Assembly (NCBI GenBank): GCA_964019335.1
Contig: OZ025682.1
Coordinates: 186,001 to 250,000, forward strand
DNA from: Diplonema japonicum
Lineage: Eukaryota; Euglenozoa; Diplonemea; Diplonemida; Diplonemidae
DNA: 64,000 nt
Direction of reading: 5' to 3'
Shown: in pieces, positions 46,642-57,991 of the stretch
Layout of the letters: the number at the start of each line of letters is the position of its first letter
Numbering within the stretch: the stretch's first letter is position 1
The notes under the pieces: generated by a model
Told to the model about the DNA's origin: nothing
The model's database searches: none
Seen by the model: only the letters and a program-made list of their open reading frames with translations
Translations under genes and position numbers: made by a program

Positions 46642-48312
46642 ATGAAATTACTGCTCCTTGCATGCATCATCGCCCTCGCTGAAGGGCTCCGCCACCCAAC
46701 TCTATGGAGTCTTGAGAAGCCCTGCAGCAGCGAGAAGAAGTGCAGGAATTGCGAGGGGAGGTGCGTGGAAGAAGAGACAGTGCAGTGCCTGAGGGACCCC
46801 TGCGAGGGCTCGCCATGCGGTGACAAGGAGATGTGCGTTGCGAACTCCTGCGGGGAGTGCAGCGCCTGCTGTCTGAAGCCGAAGAAGTGCAACAAGCGCT
46901 CGAAGACGTGCAAGGACGGGAGTGAGATCTTCAGGGACCCCTTCAACAACTGCAAGTACCCCAAGTGCCCTGTCCCCTCCTGCGCCCCGAAGGACAGCAC
47001 CACATTCTACGACCCGAAAACTTGTGAGATCAGCCTCATTCAATGCGAGGAGGGCTTCGAGTACTGGGGCAATTCGGACTGTGGTTGTGGTTGCAAGCCG
47101 AAGGTTGAGATCCCTGCCTGCGCTCCGAGGGGCAGCACCTTCTTCTACGACCCGAAAACTTGTGAGATCAGCCTCATTCACTGCGAGGAGGGCTTCGAGT
47201 ACTGGGGTAACCCGGACTGTGGCTGTGGTTGCAAGCCGAAGGTCCCTGCCTGCGCCCCGAGGGGCAGCACATTCTACGATCCCAGAACTTGTGAGATCAG
47301 CCTCATTCACTGCGAGGAGGGCTTCGAGTACTGGGGCAACCTCCCGGACTGTGGTTGTGGTTGCAAGCCGAAGGTCCCTGCCTGCGCCCCGAAGGACAGC
47401 ACATTCTACGACCCCAGAACTTGTGAGATCAGCCTCATTCACTGCGAGGAGGGCTTCGAGTACTGGGGCAACCTCCCGGACTGTGGTTGTGGTTGCAAGC
47501 CGAAGGTCCCTGCCTGCGCCCCGAAGGACAGCACATTCTACGACCCCAGAACTTGTGAGATCAGCCTCATTCACTGCGAGGAGGGCTTCGAGTACTGGGG
47601 CAACTCGGATTGTGGTTGTGGTTGCAAGCCGAAGGTTGAGATCCCTGCCTGCGCTCCGAGGGGCAGCACCTTCTTCTACGACCCGAAAACTTGTGAGATC
47701 AGCCTCATTCACTGCGAGGAGGGCTTCGAGTACTGGGGTAACCCGGACTGTGGTTGTGGTTGCAAGCCGAAGGCCCCTGCCTGCGCCCCGAGGGGCAGCA
47801 CATTCTATGATCCCAGAACTTGCGAGATCAGCCTCATTCACTGCGAGGAGGGCTTCGAGTACTGGGGTAACCTCCCGGACTGTGGTTGTGGTTGCAAGCC
47901 GAAGAACCCTGCCTGCGCCCCGAAGGACAGCACATTCTACGATCCCAGAACTTGTGAGATCAGCCTCATTCACTGCGAGGAGGGCTTCGAGTACTGGGGC
48001 AACCTCCCGGACTGTGGTTGTGGTTGCAAGCCGAAGAACCCTGCCTGCGCCCCGAGGGGCAGCACATTCTACGATCCCAGAACTTGCGAGATCAGCCTCA
48101 TTCACTGCGAGGAGGGCTTCGAGTACTGGGGCAACCTCCCGGACTGTGGTTGTGGTTGCAAGCCGAAGAACCCTGCCTGCGCCCCGAAGGACAGCACATT
48201 CTACGACCCCAGAACTTGTGAGATCAGCCTCATTCACTGCGAGGAGGGCTTCGAGTACTGGGGTAACCTCCCGGACTGTGGTTGTGGTTGCAAGCCGAAG
48301 ATCGAGAACTAA
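46642..48312 (+). CDS. Secreted cysteine-rich repeat protein with 10 modules
   Basis: A 556-residue paralogue of the protein at 22101, with an identical signal peptide and N-terminal region. It carries ten 44-residue cysteine modules instead of six, a gain of 177 residues (531 bp). Modules 1-2 and 7-10 match the short form. Module 5 (about 47509-47644) starts like a KDSTFYDPR module but ends NSDCGCGCKPKVEI like module 1, and is followed by another module-2-like unit. That pattern is expected from an unequal crossover inside the array. All cysteines are kept. Confidence 0.75.
   Translation: MKLLLLACIIALAEGLRHPTLWSLEKPCSSEKKCRNCEGRCVEEETVQCLRDPCEGSPCGDKEMCVANSCGECSACCLKPKKCNKRSKTCKDGSEIFRDPFNNCKYPKCPVPSCAPKDSTTFYDPKTCEISLIQCEEGFEYWGNSDCGCGCKPKVEIPACAPRGSTFFYDPKTCEISLIHCEEGFEYWGNPDCGCGCKPKVPACAPRGSTFYDPRTCEISLIHCEEGFEYWGNLPDCGCGCKPKVPACAPKDSTFYDPRTCEISLIHCEEGFEYWGNLPDCGCGCKPKVPACAPKDSTFYDPRTCEISLIHCEEGFEYWGNSDCGCGCKPKVEIPACAPRGSTFFYDPKTCEISLIHCEEGFEYWGNPDCGCGCKPKAPACAPRGSTFYDPRTCEISLIHCEEGFEYWGNLPDCGCGCKPKNPACAPKDSTFYDPRTCEISLIHCEEGFEYWGNLPDCGCGCKPKNPACAPRGSTFYDPRTCEISLIHCEEGFEYWGNLPDCGCGCKPKNPACAPKDSTFYDPRTCEISLIHCEEGFEYWGNLPDCGCGCKPKIEN
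46971..48302 (+). repeat. 132-bp coding tandem repeat, about 10 units
   Basis: Same unit as at 22431-23230, with four more copies. Confidence 0.9.
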
Positions 48313-49254
48313 AGAAGAGTTCTTTTTTTCAAGGAAACAAGATTAAGAAGAAAAAGAAAAAACGGAAATTAAAATTCTGTTGATAACTCACTTTTTTTCT
48401 TCTTCTCAATTAGGCTTTTTTTTAATTTTATTTTTTGATACCTCATCTTATGAGACATCATCCGGATTAATTCATGAATAAGAACTATTCTCACTTAACC
48501 ATCTACCAACGGACCATTTTTTGCCCACCAGGGGGGTAATTTTCCCGAATTAATTTCAAAAAAAAAAACTATTCTAACGCAACCCCCGCCCCCCCCCTTG
48601 GGATTTTGCAGAACTGCCCCCTCACCCTCGTTCGATAAAAAGAGAAAAGAAAGAAAAGGGAAAACAAAAAAATGCGAGAATGATCTATTGGCTGTGTCTC
48701 GGATACTTGTCAATGTGTGATCGGTTCTGGACCGGATGGAATTTAAAAAAAAAAAAAGAAGAAGAAAAAGTAAAAACAAAAAGAGGGCGTAAAAGAACGA
48801 TAAAGGAGCATACAATCAAGCGAACAAGGCAACATTTAGCTTAGGCCGAAGTTCCTTGTTTTCTTTTTTGTTGCATTTTCTTTCTCTTTTATTCTCTCTT
48901 TTTTCTTATTACTTCTTTTTTTTTTTTTTTTGTCATACCGGTTCAAATGACCCACTCGCTTTTTTTTTTTTGTTTTATTTCCCATTCCTGCTTTGCTCTC
49001 CTTAAAAAGGTTCTCGACCATCCCTTTTCTTCCTCCCTCTCTTCAATACCCTGTTTTTCTATCTAAATATTCTCAGGCGTCAGTCTTAGACCCTCAAAGA
49101 AATATTTATCCAGATTTTAAGGGGTGACTTTTTATTTTATTCATTATTATTTTTTTTCTTTAAACCCTTGCATGCAAGTGCTCACCTCTTCACATATCAG
49201 GACTTTCCACACACAACAACAACAACAACAAACCTTTCACAAGAAGAAGAAAAA
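48313..49254. other. Intergenic, low complexity (duplicate of 23241-24180)
   Basis: Same sequence as the earlier gap apart from small homopolymer length changes. No gene is seen. Confidence 0.65.
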
Positions 49255-49875
49255 ATGATGACAAGAGCAGCTGTGATGTTCGCCCTTCTCGGGGTTGCGT
49301 CTGCTGGGACGGGGAGCGCTGCGAAGAAAACAGCAGGGGCTGCGGGGAGGCACGGCGGGAAGGCTCTCTGGGGCGGCGGCGGCGGGGGCTGGGGTCACCA
49401 CCACGGGAAGATCGAGTTCACGACTTTCGCTGACGGGCGCCCCGACGGGGGGATCAGGCAGAGCGCTGACGTGGAGGACGGGTTGGACTCCCCTGGGGAC
49501 GTGTTCGTCTTCGACCAGAAGCTCCTTGCGGACGACTCGACGACTGTGATCGGGAGGAATGCTGGGTACTGCATCAGGACGGACCCCGGGAAGCCCGACT
49601 GGAGCGGGAAGGACCACCCCACCCTCCCCGACGACCCGGAGAACAACTGGGGCCAGTGCACCTGGACCCTCACCTTCTACGAGGGGGCCGGCTCCGGCTA
49701 CGAGGGGACCCTCCAGGTCTCGGGGAGGGAGTCCGATGCAGGTGTCTCTGCTGTTTCCATCGTCGGCGGGACTGGCGACTTCAAGGGGGCCTGGGGAGAG
49801 CTCCTCACCAACCCGGAAAACCAAGCAGCTGGTGGCGTTCTCTTCAGGCAGGTCCTTGAGATCCGCTTGAACTGA
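49255..49875 (+). CDS. Secreted AOC/dirigent-like barrel protein, type B copy 2
   Basis: The 206-residue product is identical to that at 24181. One silent change (CTG to CTT) lies near the end and small changes follow the stop. It is followed by the conserved 3' element and then by the GH18 gene rather than by a type-A paralogue. Confidence 0.6.
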   Translation: MMTRAAVMFALLGVASAGTGSAAKKTAGAAGRHGGKALWGGGGGGWGHHHGKIEFTTFADGRPDGGIRQSADVEDGLDSPGDVFVFDQKLLADDSTTVIGRNAGYCIRTDPGKPDWSGKDHPTLPDDPENNWGQCTWTLTFYEGAGSGYEGTLQVSGRESDAGVSAVSIVGGTGDFKGAWGELLTNPENQAAGGVLFRQVLEIRLN

Positions 49876-50431
49876 GGAATAACACCAAAACAAAACAAAA
49901 CAAAAACTCAAACCCTTTTTACTTTCTCTTGTATTTAAAATGAAAAAAAAAAGGGGGGTGAGGGAGGAGAAAACAGAAAAGCAATAACAGCAAACAGAAA
50001 CCTCTATCCAACAATTGCTTTTTTACTTCTTCTTTTCTTCTTCCCTTTTAACTTCAACCGTGCGACTGTCGCTGTTCCTTGAATCCTTGCTTTAATGGGG
50101 AATCCCTCCAACAGCATAAAAAAGGAAGACATGGAACGGCACACTCTTCTCCCTCTCTCATGTTGCCTTTTTTTTTTTTTTTTTTACTTCTTATTTCTTT
50201 ATTTTCTTTGAAAGAATTATGTTCCAATACTGAACGAAAAGTTTTTTGCGATCGCAAAGCAGGTGCAACCCGGTTCCCTTTCCCTGAAGGGCAGTCGATG
50301 ACTCCTCTTGGGAAAGAACCGGTTTTTGTTCTTGTCCTTTTTTTGAAAAAGTTTCTTTATTATTTCTGAGTCAGTCTGCAGTGGGCCTATGTATCATTTT
50401 AAGTATCTGCAAAAAAAACAAAAAAGCAAAC
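49876..50431. other. Intergenic with third AOC 3' element
   Basis: The conserved element is followed by about 120 bases of unique sequence before the GH18 gene. No gene is seen. Confidence 0.6.
49991..50312 (+). repeat. Conserved AOC-like 3' element, copy 3
   Basis: Same islands as 24912-25250, with the full 14-bp palindrome at 50245-50258. Confidence 0.8.
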
Positions 50432-51799
50432 ATGAAGTCTCTTCTTCCTCCTGTCCTCCTGCTGTTGTTGTTGGTTGAGGTGAGCAACGGGAACGAAGTA
50501 CTGGGATACCTTGAGGACTGGGTGAACGTGAAGTGGTGGGACAACAACATCCCCGGGAACTGCCTGATGGGGTGCTTCGAGCCGCAGCCATACATCACGT
50601 CGCTGAAGCCGTACTCGAGCGTGAACTACGGGTTCACCTTCCTGACGGAGAACCCGACACCGTCGCAGGTGAGCTGCAGCAACGCTCCGAATGGGACTGC
50701 TGGCAGGGCCTCCGGGCCGTGCCCCGTGTGGGACGGGAAAGCGATCTACCTGGCGGCGGCGTCGAAGAACGGGGCGGCGGCCATCACCCCGTCGACATCG
50801 GCGGCGACCCCTGGGATCGTGTCGATCGCGGAGTCATCGCGGATGGCGAAGATGCACCCCGACGGGCCGAAGAGGTTCAAGATCTCTCTCGGCGGATGGA
50901 GCGACTTCGCACGGGTGGGGAGCGTTCAGAACGCGCGTTCGATCGCGAAGCTGATGGGGAAGCTGGTGCTGTGGACCTTCGCGGACGGGGTGGACCTGGA
51001 CTTCGAGCACCTAACACCGTTCGCGACGATCAACGGGGACGACGAGTTCGCAGCCTACAACGCACTGGTGGCTGCGCTGCGGGAGGAGCTGGACAGCAAC
51101 GTGAAGCCGCAGTGGAGCAGCTTCGCAGCGACGAGGAAGCAGCAGCTGGAGGCGGAGTACAACGCCCTGCAGCCGTGGCAGCAGGCCGACATGAAGCCCT
51201 ACTACCAGACTAACATGAACTTCATGGACGAGGTGGGGAAGAACGGGCCGGACCACCTGGAGGTGTCGTGGACGACACGCTTCAACGCCTTCCTCCCTGC
51301 AGGGAAGCCTTGGAACTACCTGCTCCCGGGGAGCCCGCGCCCTAACCAGACCTTCGCGACGGACAACGAGGGGGCGAAGATCTGGCCGCAGTCGGGGGCG
51401 AGCTTCGACACCGCGAACATCATGGCCTACGACGCGGGGACCCCTGCAGGGGCACTGCAGCTGAACTTCACGACCATCATGAACAACTTCGTGACCTACG
51501 GGAAGGTCCCGAAGGAGAAGATCAACATCGGCTTCGAACCCGGCGAACAGGCGGCGGGCGGCGTGTGGGAGGGGATGGCCGCCGACAAGGAGATCGCCAC
51601 CTACGCCAAGCAGAACGGCTTCCTGGGGGCCTTCGTGTGGTCCGTGAATCCCAGCCCCACCACCAACCCCAACGGCACCAAGCTCGCCCCCGAGCTCGCC
51701 GCCAACCTCAACGACATCATCAAGCCCACCTGGAGGTGGGGTCCCGCTCCCGTCTACACCAAGTGCGATCCCTCCACAGGGAACTGGCCTGGTCTGTGA
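50432..51799 (+). CDS. Secreted GH18 family glycoside hydrolase (chitinase-like)
   Basis: A 455-residue protein with signal peptide MKSLLPPVLLLLLLVEVSNG. GH18 hallmarks are present: a first-strand LGYLEDWVNVKWW, the SLGGWSDF strand-3 motif (about residue 150) and the catalytic DGVDLDFE (185-192) with acid E192 intact. An IMAYDAGT strand (about 331) and a late GAFVWSVNPSP strand complete the barrel. GH18 enzymes cleave beta-1,4-GlcNAc links in chitin or related glycans. Binding-only members exist, but the intact DxxDxDxE argues for activity. It would act outside the cell or in the secretory system. Codons are strongly G/C-ending, so high expression is likely. The start is set by the signal peptide, and an in-frame ATG at 50381 lies upstream. 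Confidence 0.88.
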   Translation: MKSLLPPVLLLLLLVEVSNGNEVLGYLEDWVNVKWWDNNIPGNCLMGCFEPQPYITSLKPYSSVNYGFTFLTENPTPSQVSCSNAPNGTAGRASGPCPVWDGKAIYLAAASKNGAAAITPSTSAATPGIVSIAESSRMAKMHPDGPKRFKISLGGWSDFARVGSVQNARSIAKLMGKLVLWTFADGVDLDFEHLTPFATINGDDEFAAYNALVAALREELDSNVKPQWSSFAATRKQQLEAEYNALQPWQQADMKPYYQTNMNFMDEVGKNGPDHLEVSWTTRFNAFLPAGKPWNYLLPGSPRPNQTFATDNEGAKIWPQSGASFDTANIMAYDAGTPAGALQLNFTTIMNNFVTYGKVPKEKINIGFEPGEQAAGGVWEGMAADKEIATYAKQNGFLGAFVWSVNPSPTTNPNGTKLAPELAANLNDIIKPTWRWGPAPVYTKCDPSTGNWPGL

Positions 51800-52346
51800 G
51801 AACAGAATCAGACCGGGAGAATAGGAATAATAAAAAAAGAAAAACCAACACTACCAACGTCTTCTTGATCTTCTTTAAGAGTGCTTCAACTCTATTTGTG
51901 GTCAGAATGTCTTTGTGGTTAAGCCGAAAAACAAACCGGGTTTTCCTCCCCCACCCACCGTGCGTGGCTGCGTGCAAAGCAGCAGCAACAGAAACAACCA
52001 AAACGATGGGGTTCCGTGATGTGTTCGAAATGTTAAATGTCTCACCCCGTTAGGAAAAAAAAAACGAAGCCAACGTTTCCTTTCCTGTTTTTTTTTTTTT
52101 TTTTTGCGGTAACAATGTTTCTTTGCTCTTTCATCTCTACATTTTTTTTATGTGTGCTTTTCTTGCGGTAACAATGTTCTTTAATCCCCCCCCCCCCCCT
52201 TGTTCGTTTACTGTTTTCTGCGGCGACAACAAAGTGGTGACACCAGCAACCTCGTCTCCCCTGTCGCCCCCGCCCCTTTAAAAGAAAGTTCTATTTTTAA
52301 ACTGTTGGACACCCAGCGGAAGGCGTTATTAGGCAACACAAAAAAA
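51800..52346. other. Intergenic between GH18 and HAUS6-like genes
   Basis: Mixed sequence with T and C runs (a C run near 52187-52198). A 15-codon open frame at 52006 is too short to call. The upstream in-frame ATG at 52200 would extend the next protein by 49 residues. Confidence 0.55.
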
Positions 52347-53750
52347 ATGTCAGAGCAACCGAATAGTGTGATAAACCAGCTGCTGTTGAACCTGAAATGT
52401 TTAGGTTTTGACATGCAAGCCGTGGTCTTAGATAAGGTCCCAGCACGTGGTCTGCCACCGAGGTACTTGAATTTCAAACTGGACAGTGAAATGTTTGGAA
52501 CAGGGGGCAGCAATACTGCAGCGGTGGAGATTCTGCTGTTTTTCATATTTCAGAACATGCCTTGGGAAGGGGTTGCCAGCGTGCTGCCATGCACAGGGGG
52601 GATCTCACTCAACCAAATGGGACAGGTCCGCCGGAGGTACGCTGAGAACGCGTCTCACTTCTTTAACGAGATGCTCCTGTGCTTCCCATGCCTGGAAATC
52701 GACCAACTGAGCAGTTTTAAGAAGCAAGCCTCAAACTTATTGGATCTCTTGAAACATATACTCCCCCCTGATCTTGGCCACGCGAGGAGGGTTCTAACTG
52801 AATCGGGCCCTCGCATGGCATATGTCTGCTTCCGCCTCACCTCGTATATACTTCAACACCAAGCCACTGGAACGATAAACCCTGTGATGATAACAGGAGG
52901 CCCCGACACCACCGCTAGACGAAACGTTTTGAAGTCTATGCTTGTCAGGGAAACATTGAAATTTCAAGAGATCACGGAAGGGTACCTCCAGGCCGAGACC
53001 AAACTGCGCACAGCAGCGACGACCTTATCCTCCGACTACGAAGACGCGGCGTTAAGAATTTCCACATATAAAAAGAGATGCAGAAAGGCAGAACTGATAG
53101 GAAAGGCTTCGATGTCTCAAGACTCGTCCAAGCAACCGGATGTTGAGGTTAGTCTGGCAAAACGTAGATCTGTCATTGAGTCGATACGAGACATGCATAA
53201 GGAAAAGGATGGTCTTTTCGATGCCCTTGAAGGGAAGAAATGCTACGATCTGACCCAAGAATCGCTGCAAGGAACGTGGGAAGCAGCCGGCGGGACAGGG
53301 AAACTATTGGGTGAAAAGGGGCAGTGTCCCGATGTCAAAAGTATAGTGAAACGCTGGGCCGCACACTTGGAAGACTTACAACACACGCTAGCCAAACAAG
53401 ACTCTCGGAAGAAAGGCCACGGCCCACCTGTTATAGGTGCAGCCAACGACCTCAGCGAAGCCTGCACTGCGCAGATGAAACCCCTTGCCGCTCTGTTGGA
53501 GAAGGCCCGTACCCATAACGACACTATAACGACAACGCTGAGACCTCGTTTAAGCATCGAGTTGGCGTCCCTTCAGAAGCAGCTCGTGTCGAACCCCCTC
53601 AACTCTCTCATTAGCTTGGAGCACTCGCTCTCCACGTCGCCTTCCCCTTCCCCAGCTTCTTTGCTCCCCCAGCCTGTCCAGCAATCCGTCCAAAGGGATA
53701 CCAGTGGCAGCCCCGGGGCTTGGCTGGTCGCGTCTGGTGACGTCCATTAG
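52347..53750 (+). CDS. HAUS6-like augmin subunit (tentative)
   Basis: A 467-residue protein. The first 150 residues resemble the N-terminus of augmin subunit 6: LLLNLKCLGFD, a short loop, then EMFGTGGSNTAAVEILLFFI and an RRRY basic stretch. This parallels the Phe-Asn-rich motif and the helix before it in HAUS6. The middle is helical with likely coiled coils (ITEGYLQAETKLRTAATTL). The C-terminus is Ser/Pro-rich and disordered. Augmin recruits gamma-tubulin to existing spindle microtubules, which would suit the neighbouring mitotic genes. The start at 52347 follows cacaaaaaaaATG. An earlier in-frame ATG at 52200 is possible. Confidence 0.5.
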   Translation: MSEQPNSVINQLLLNLKCLGFDMQAVVLDKVPARGLPPRYLNFKLDSEMFGTGGSNTAAVEILLFFIFQNMPWEGVASVLPCTGGISLNQMGQVRRRYAENASHFFNEMLLCFPCLEIDQLSSFKKQASNLLDLLKHILPPDLGHARRVLTESGPRMAYVCFRLTSYILQHQATGTINPVMITGGPDTTARRNVLKSMLVRETLKFQEITEGYLQAETKLRTAATTLSSDYEDAALRISTYKKRCRKAELIGKASMSQDSSKQPDVEVSLAKRRSVIESIRDMHKEKDGLFDALEGKKCYDLTQESLQGTWEAAGGTGKLLGEKGQCPDVKSIVKRWAAHLEDLQHTLAKQDSRKKGHGPPVIGAANDLSEACTAQMKPLAALLEKARTHNDTITTTLRPRLSIELASLQKQLVSNPLNSLISLEHSLSTSPSPSPASLLPQPVQQSVQRDTSGSPGAWLVASGDVH

Positions 53751-53930
53751 ATTTCATCCCCCTCCCCCCCCACCCCCGTCTTCCCATAGAATTACTGTAT
53801 TTTATACTGTTCCAAAATCTTTTTTTTTTTGTTGCCTCCCCTCGTTGCTTTCATGGGATTTAGAATATCTTGAAGGGGGGAGAGGGAAAGAAAAGAACGG
53901 GAGAGGGGTTTTTTAAAAAAAAAAAAAACG

Positions 53931-56900
53931 ATGGACTACCGCAGCGTGAGCCCGACGCGGTTGGAGAGCGTGAGGCGGAGCCCGAGGAGGGAGCTGGGGG
54001 ACATGCGAAACATGTCCGTGAACATGTCGAATGAGGCAAGCAGGATGTTGATGGAGTTGGAGGCAAACAGGGCCGCGTCGGAGCAGGCGAGGAGGATACA
54101 GTCCCCGAGGGCTGGGATGGCTGCGACGCCCACCACGCCAAGCTACACTATGGCACGGACCGCGTCGCCAAAGGTGGGGACTTCAGCGAGCAACATCCAT
54201 GAAGCCGTTCTGAAAAATGAACTCGCAAAGCAGATCGAACGCACAGCCGACGTCGAAAAAGACCGCCTCAAGTCGGAGAACGACACACGCGTGAAGCTCG
54301 CCATCAAAGACGACCTCCTCACAAAGCTCAACGACGAGCTGCATGCCCTAGTCGAGAAAGACGCTGCTCGCGAGGAGGCCTTCATGAAGATGGACGTCGA
54401 TCTCCGTAACCTACGTGATGCCTACGCCACCACTACAGAGAAGCTCGCCCTCACCGAAGCTGAGCTGCACATCAAATCCACCCAATCCCGCGGAAGCGAC
54501 GAGGAGCTCCACGAAACCCGCATGTGTCTCACCAAAGCCAACCAGGAACTCGAAAGGCAACAAAAGGTCAAGGAAAAACTCGACGAGATGCTCTCCATCA
54601 GCCAACGATCCCTGTCCGAAGCGCAATCTCAGATCGCCGCCAAGGACGGCGTCATCAGAGAACTCGAGGACACTCTTCGTGACGTGGATTCAAAGAACAT
54701 CGAGATCATGAAGGCACTGGAGGACAAGTCAAGAACCGACGCCGTTCGCATGGAAGAGATGGCGAGGCGGAACGACCATCTGCAGCAGGTGGTTGAGGAT
54801 CTGCGGAAGGAGCTGTCGAGGCTCGCGCAGGAGAAGCAGTCGACGGACGAGGACTACGTGTCGCAGCTCGACAGGATGTCCTACTCGGAGAACACCATGA
54901 ACGAGAGGCTTGCCACATCGCAGAAGACCATCGACTGCATCGAGGCACAGCTAGCGGCTGTCAAGGCGGAACAACTTGCGGCTGCCCAGGATGCCGCTGT
55001 CCGTCAGCAGGAGTTGCAGGAGGAGATCGCCCGCTTGCGTCTACTCGCGGAGGAGAAGCAGGAAGAGGGCTCCATGCAAGGTGATGACAGGGCTAGGATC
55101 CGCATCCTTGAAGATAAACTGGACGACATGATCCTGCAGGACTCCACTTCACAAGATAAGTACCACAACCTGCAGGCGGAAGTGGAGAGGATCAGAGGTG
55201 ACGTTGACAAGTACCGCGACGCTCATAAGAGAGTCCTCCACCAGCTCGAACAGGAGCGTGTCGTTCACAGAAAGGCCCTTGATGACGCTGCTGCAAAAGT
55301 TCGCGAAGCGGAGCGCAAGGTGCAGGAGGCGGAAGACGGCCTCCACGCAGTGAAGGCGGATAAGCAACGCTTGCATGACGAGCTCACATCGCTCGACACC
55401 GACATGAAGATTCTGCAGAACCAGAAGGAGAACGAGAAGAAGCGTCTCGACGACATGCTCACCAGCTCGCAGGACAGGATGAACGCCACCAAAGCGACCA
55501 TCTCGGACTTCGAGAGGAAAGCGGACACGGCCATGGCAGAGGCGGAGAACTTACGCAACCAGAAGAACGACCTGGCCGACTCCAACGAGAGGAGTACCAC
55601 GATCATCACGAAACTCAAGCACCAGCTCGAGCAACTCAGGACCCAGTTCCAAACAGAGAAGAATTCCCTGCAGGACACACTCGACAAGAAGAACTCCGAC
55701 TACGAAGACGCACAGAACAGCAGGATGCGCTATGAGTCTCAGATCAACAGGCTGCAAGGAGAGGTGGATATGCTTAGGGGAGAGCTGCAGAAGAAGGAAG
55801 ACGCACGACTGAGACTAGCCGAGCAACTTGAGAAGGAGCGTGATGCAGCACGACTGAGTTCAGACAACGCTCTGAAGCAGAGCAGAGAGACAAACGTCAA
55901 GCTACAGGACGAGATCGACGCGCTGCACAGAGCACTTAACGAGACCAAGAGGACCATCCGTGACATGCAGGAGCAGCTCGCCGACCTGAAGTCTGAGAAG
56001 GACAGGATGTCGGCTTCGTACGAAGACGAAATGGAGCAGCTCAGGCAGGCCAATGCTGAAAAGGTGTCAGAGCTGAAGAGGCAGCTGCAGAGGGCTGAGG
56101 CCAAAGTACAGGCTGTTGAGTTGGCGCACCAGAGGTCCCAAGACCAGCTGAAGGATGCAGAAGACGAACTGGACAGAGAGAGACAGAGGTACAGGCAGCT
56201 GCAGGACCAGATCGATGACGAGAGAAATAATAACAGAAAAACAGCGTCCGATAGGGTGACAGAACTAAGACAGCAAATCCAAGAGCTGCAGGACCAAGTG
56301 AGCGGGAAGGACATGGATCTTGTGGAGGCACTGCGCAGAGCTGACCAGCTGCAGCTGGACCTTGAGCGTGCTGAGAAGGCTTTGAGGAACAAGCAGGCAG
56401 ACATGGACAACATGGATGCGCAACACAAAAGGGACCGCGACAACTGGGCATCGCAACTGGCGAGCATCGAGCAGGCGATGCAGAGGGCGCAGCAGGAGAT
56501 CAACGACTTGAAGATGCAGTTGGACGACGCGTTGCGCGACGTCGAAAAGCAGAAGTCGCTGCTGCGGAGCGCGCTGAACGATGCGGAGCAGTCTGACCTC
56601 GAGAAGCAGAGGAGGCTGCAACAGACGAAGGAGAGGCTCAACGCGTCTGAGGAGACTGTGTCGCAGCTGCAGCTACAGATCCTGCAGTTGAAGGGGCAGC
56701 TGGAGGACGGGCAGATCGAGGTAACAGATGCTTTGAAGCAGGTGCAGATGAAAGATGCAGAATTGAAACGCGCGGAGGAAAGGTTGAAGAAGTACCAGAA
56801 CGCAGGGGATCAAATCGCAGAGCTGCAGGATGCGAACACGTTGCTGGAGGACGAGGTGAAGAGGCTGAAGAGAGAAGTCGAGTCGCTGAGGCAGGAGCTC

Positions 56901-57947
56901 GGCGAGATGCAGAAGAGGTTGGAGAACGCAAAGGACCGTCACGCGGAGGACGCGGCAACCATCGAAGATCTGAGGAGGCAGAACGGGGAGATGCAAGAAA
57001 AGGGCACGGCACTGAGGGAGTCCCACGACGGGGAGATGCGCAAGAAGAACCAAGAGTTGTTCGCCGTCCAGCAAGAGCTCACGGACGCCCTAAACAAGCT
57101 GTCAAGCTTGGGGAGGAAGGCTCTTGAAGCCGAAGAAACCGCTGAGTGGAAAAACAAAGCAGAGTGCCTGCAAAAAGAGCTGGAAGGCGTCAGAGCACCC
57201 TTAACGGCAAAGATCGTAGAACTGCAGTCGGAACTCGAGAAGATGGCCCAGGACCAGCCCGACATGGACGAGATGGAGAGCCTCAGGAAAGAGCTCAGAG
57301 AGATGAGGGAAAAGCTCAGATCGCTGTTGGAACAGAAGACAGCAGACAAGCTGAGAATCAGCGAATTGGAGGCAAGAATTGCGGACCTCGAAGCGCTCAA
57401 CAAGGAACTAGAAGAGAAGGGCAAAGACCTGGAAGACCGAGGCAAAGAACTGTCCTTCTTGTTGGGGACAAGGGCGCAGCTTGTAGCACAGATTATGAGC
57501 TTGCGGGAAGCGTATGTGTCCTCTCCCTATTTATTCCCCCCCACAGGATAAAGAACTCCCGCCAGGAGCTGATGAAGGTAACCCGTGAGAGAGGGTTCAA
57601 GAAGGCGTCATCTGCAGTGAGCTTGGGGGGCTCCAGCAACGTGAAGATTGAGAAGCCCATGATTGAAGGGGTGCAAACCACGATCAAGAAGATCGACATC
57701 AGCAAAAAAATTGTGGAAGACATAGTAGGAAAATACTTCACCGGTTACGAGAAGCTCCAGCACGGATCCTCCTCAGGGCACTACAATGTGTCGCACGACC
57801 CAAACGCCGGCATCTTTGACGCTGAAAGCGGTGATATTGTCAAACTGGCTGAACAGGGTAGCCCATCGAGCACGCCCTCCAAGTCCGTCTTTGCTGGTCG
57901 TGTGCCTGCCGATAGTAGTCAGGTTTTTATGTATGTTTTTCTTTGGG

Positions 57948-57991
<44 letters not shown>

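Noticed and set aside
52006-52053. 15-codon open frame before the HAUS6-like gene
   Set aside because: Too short and unsupported.
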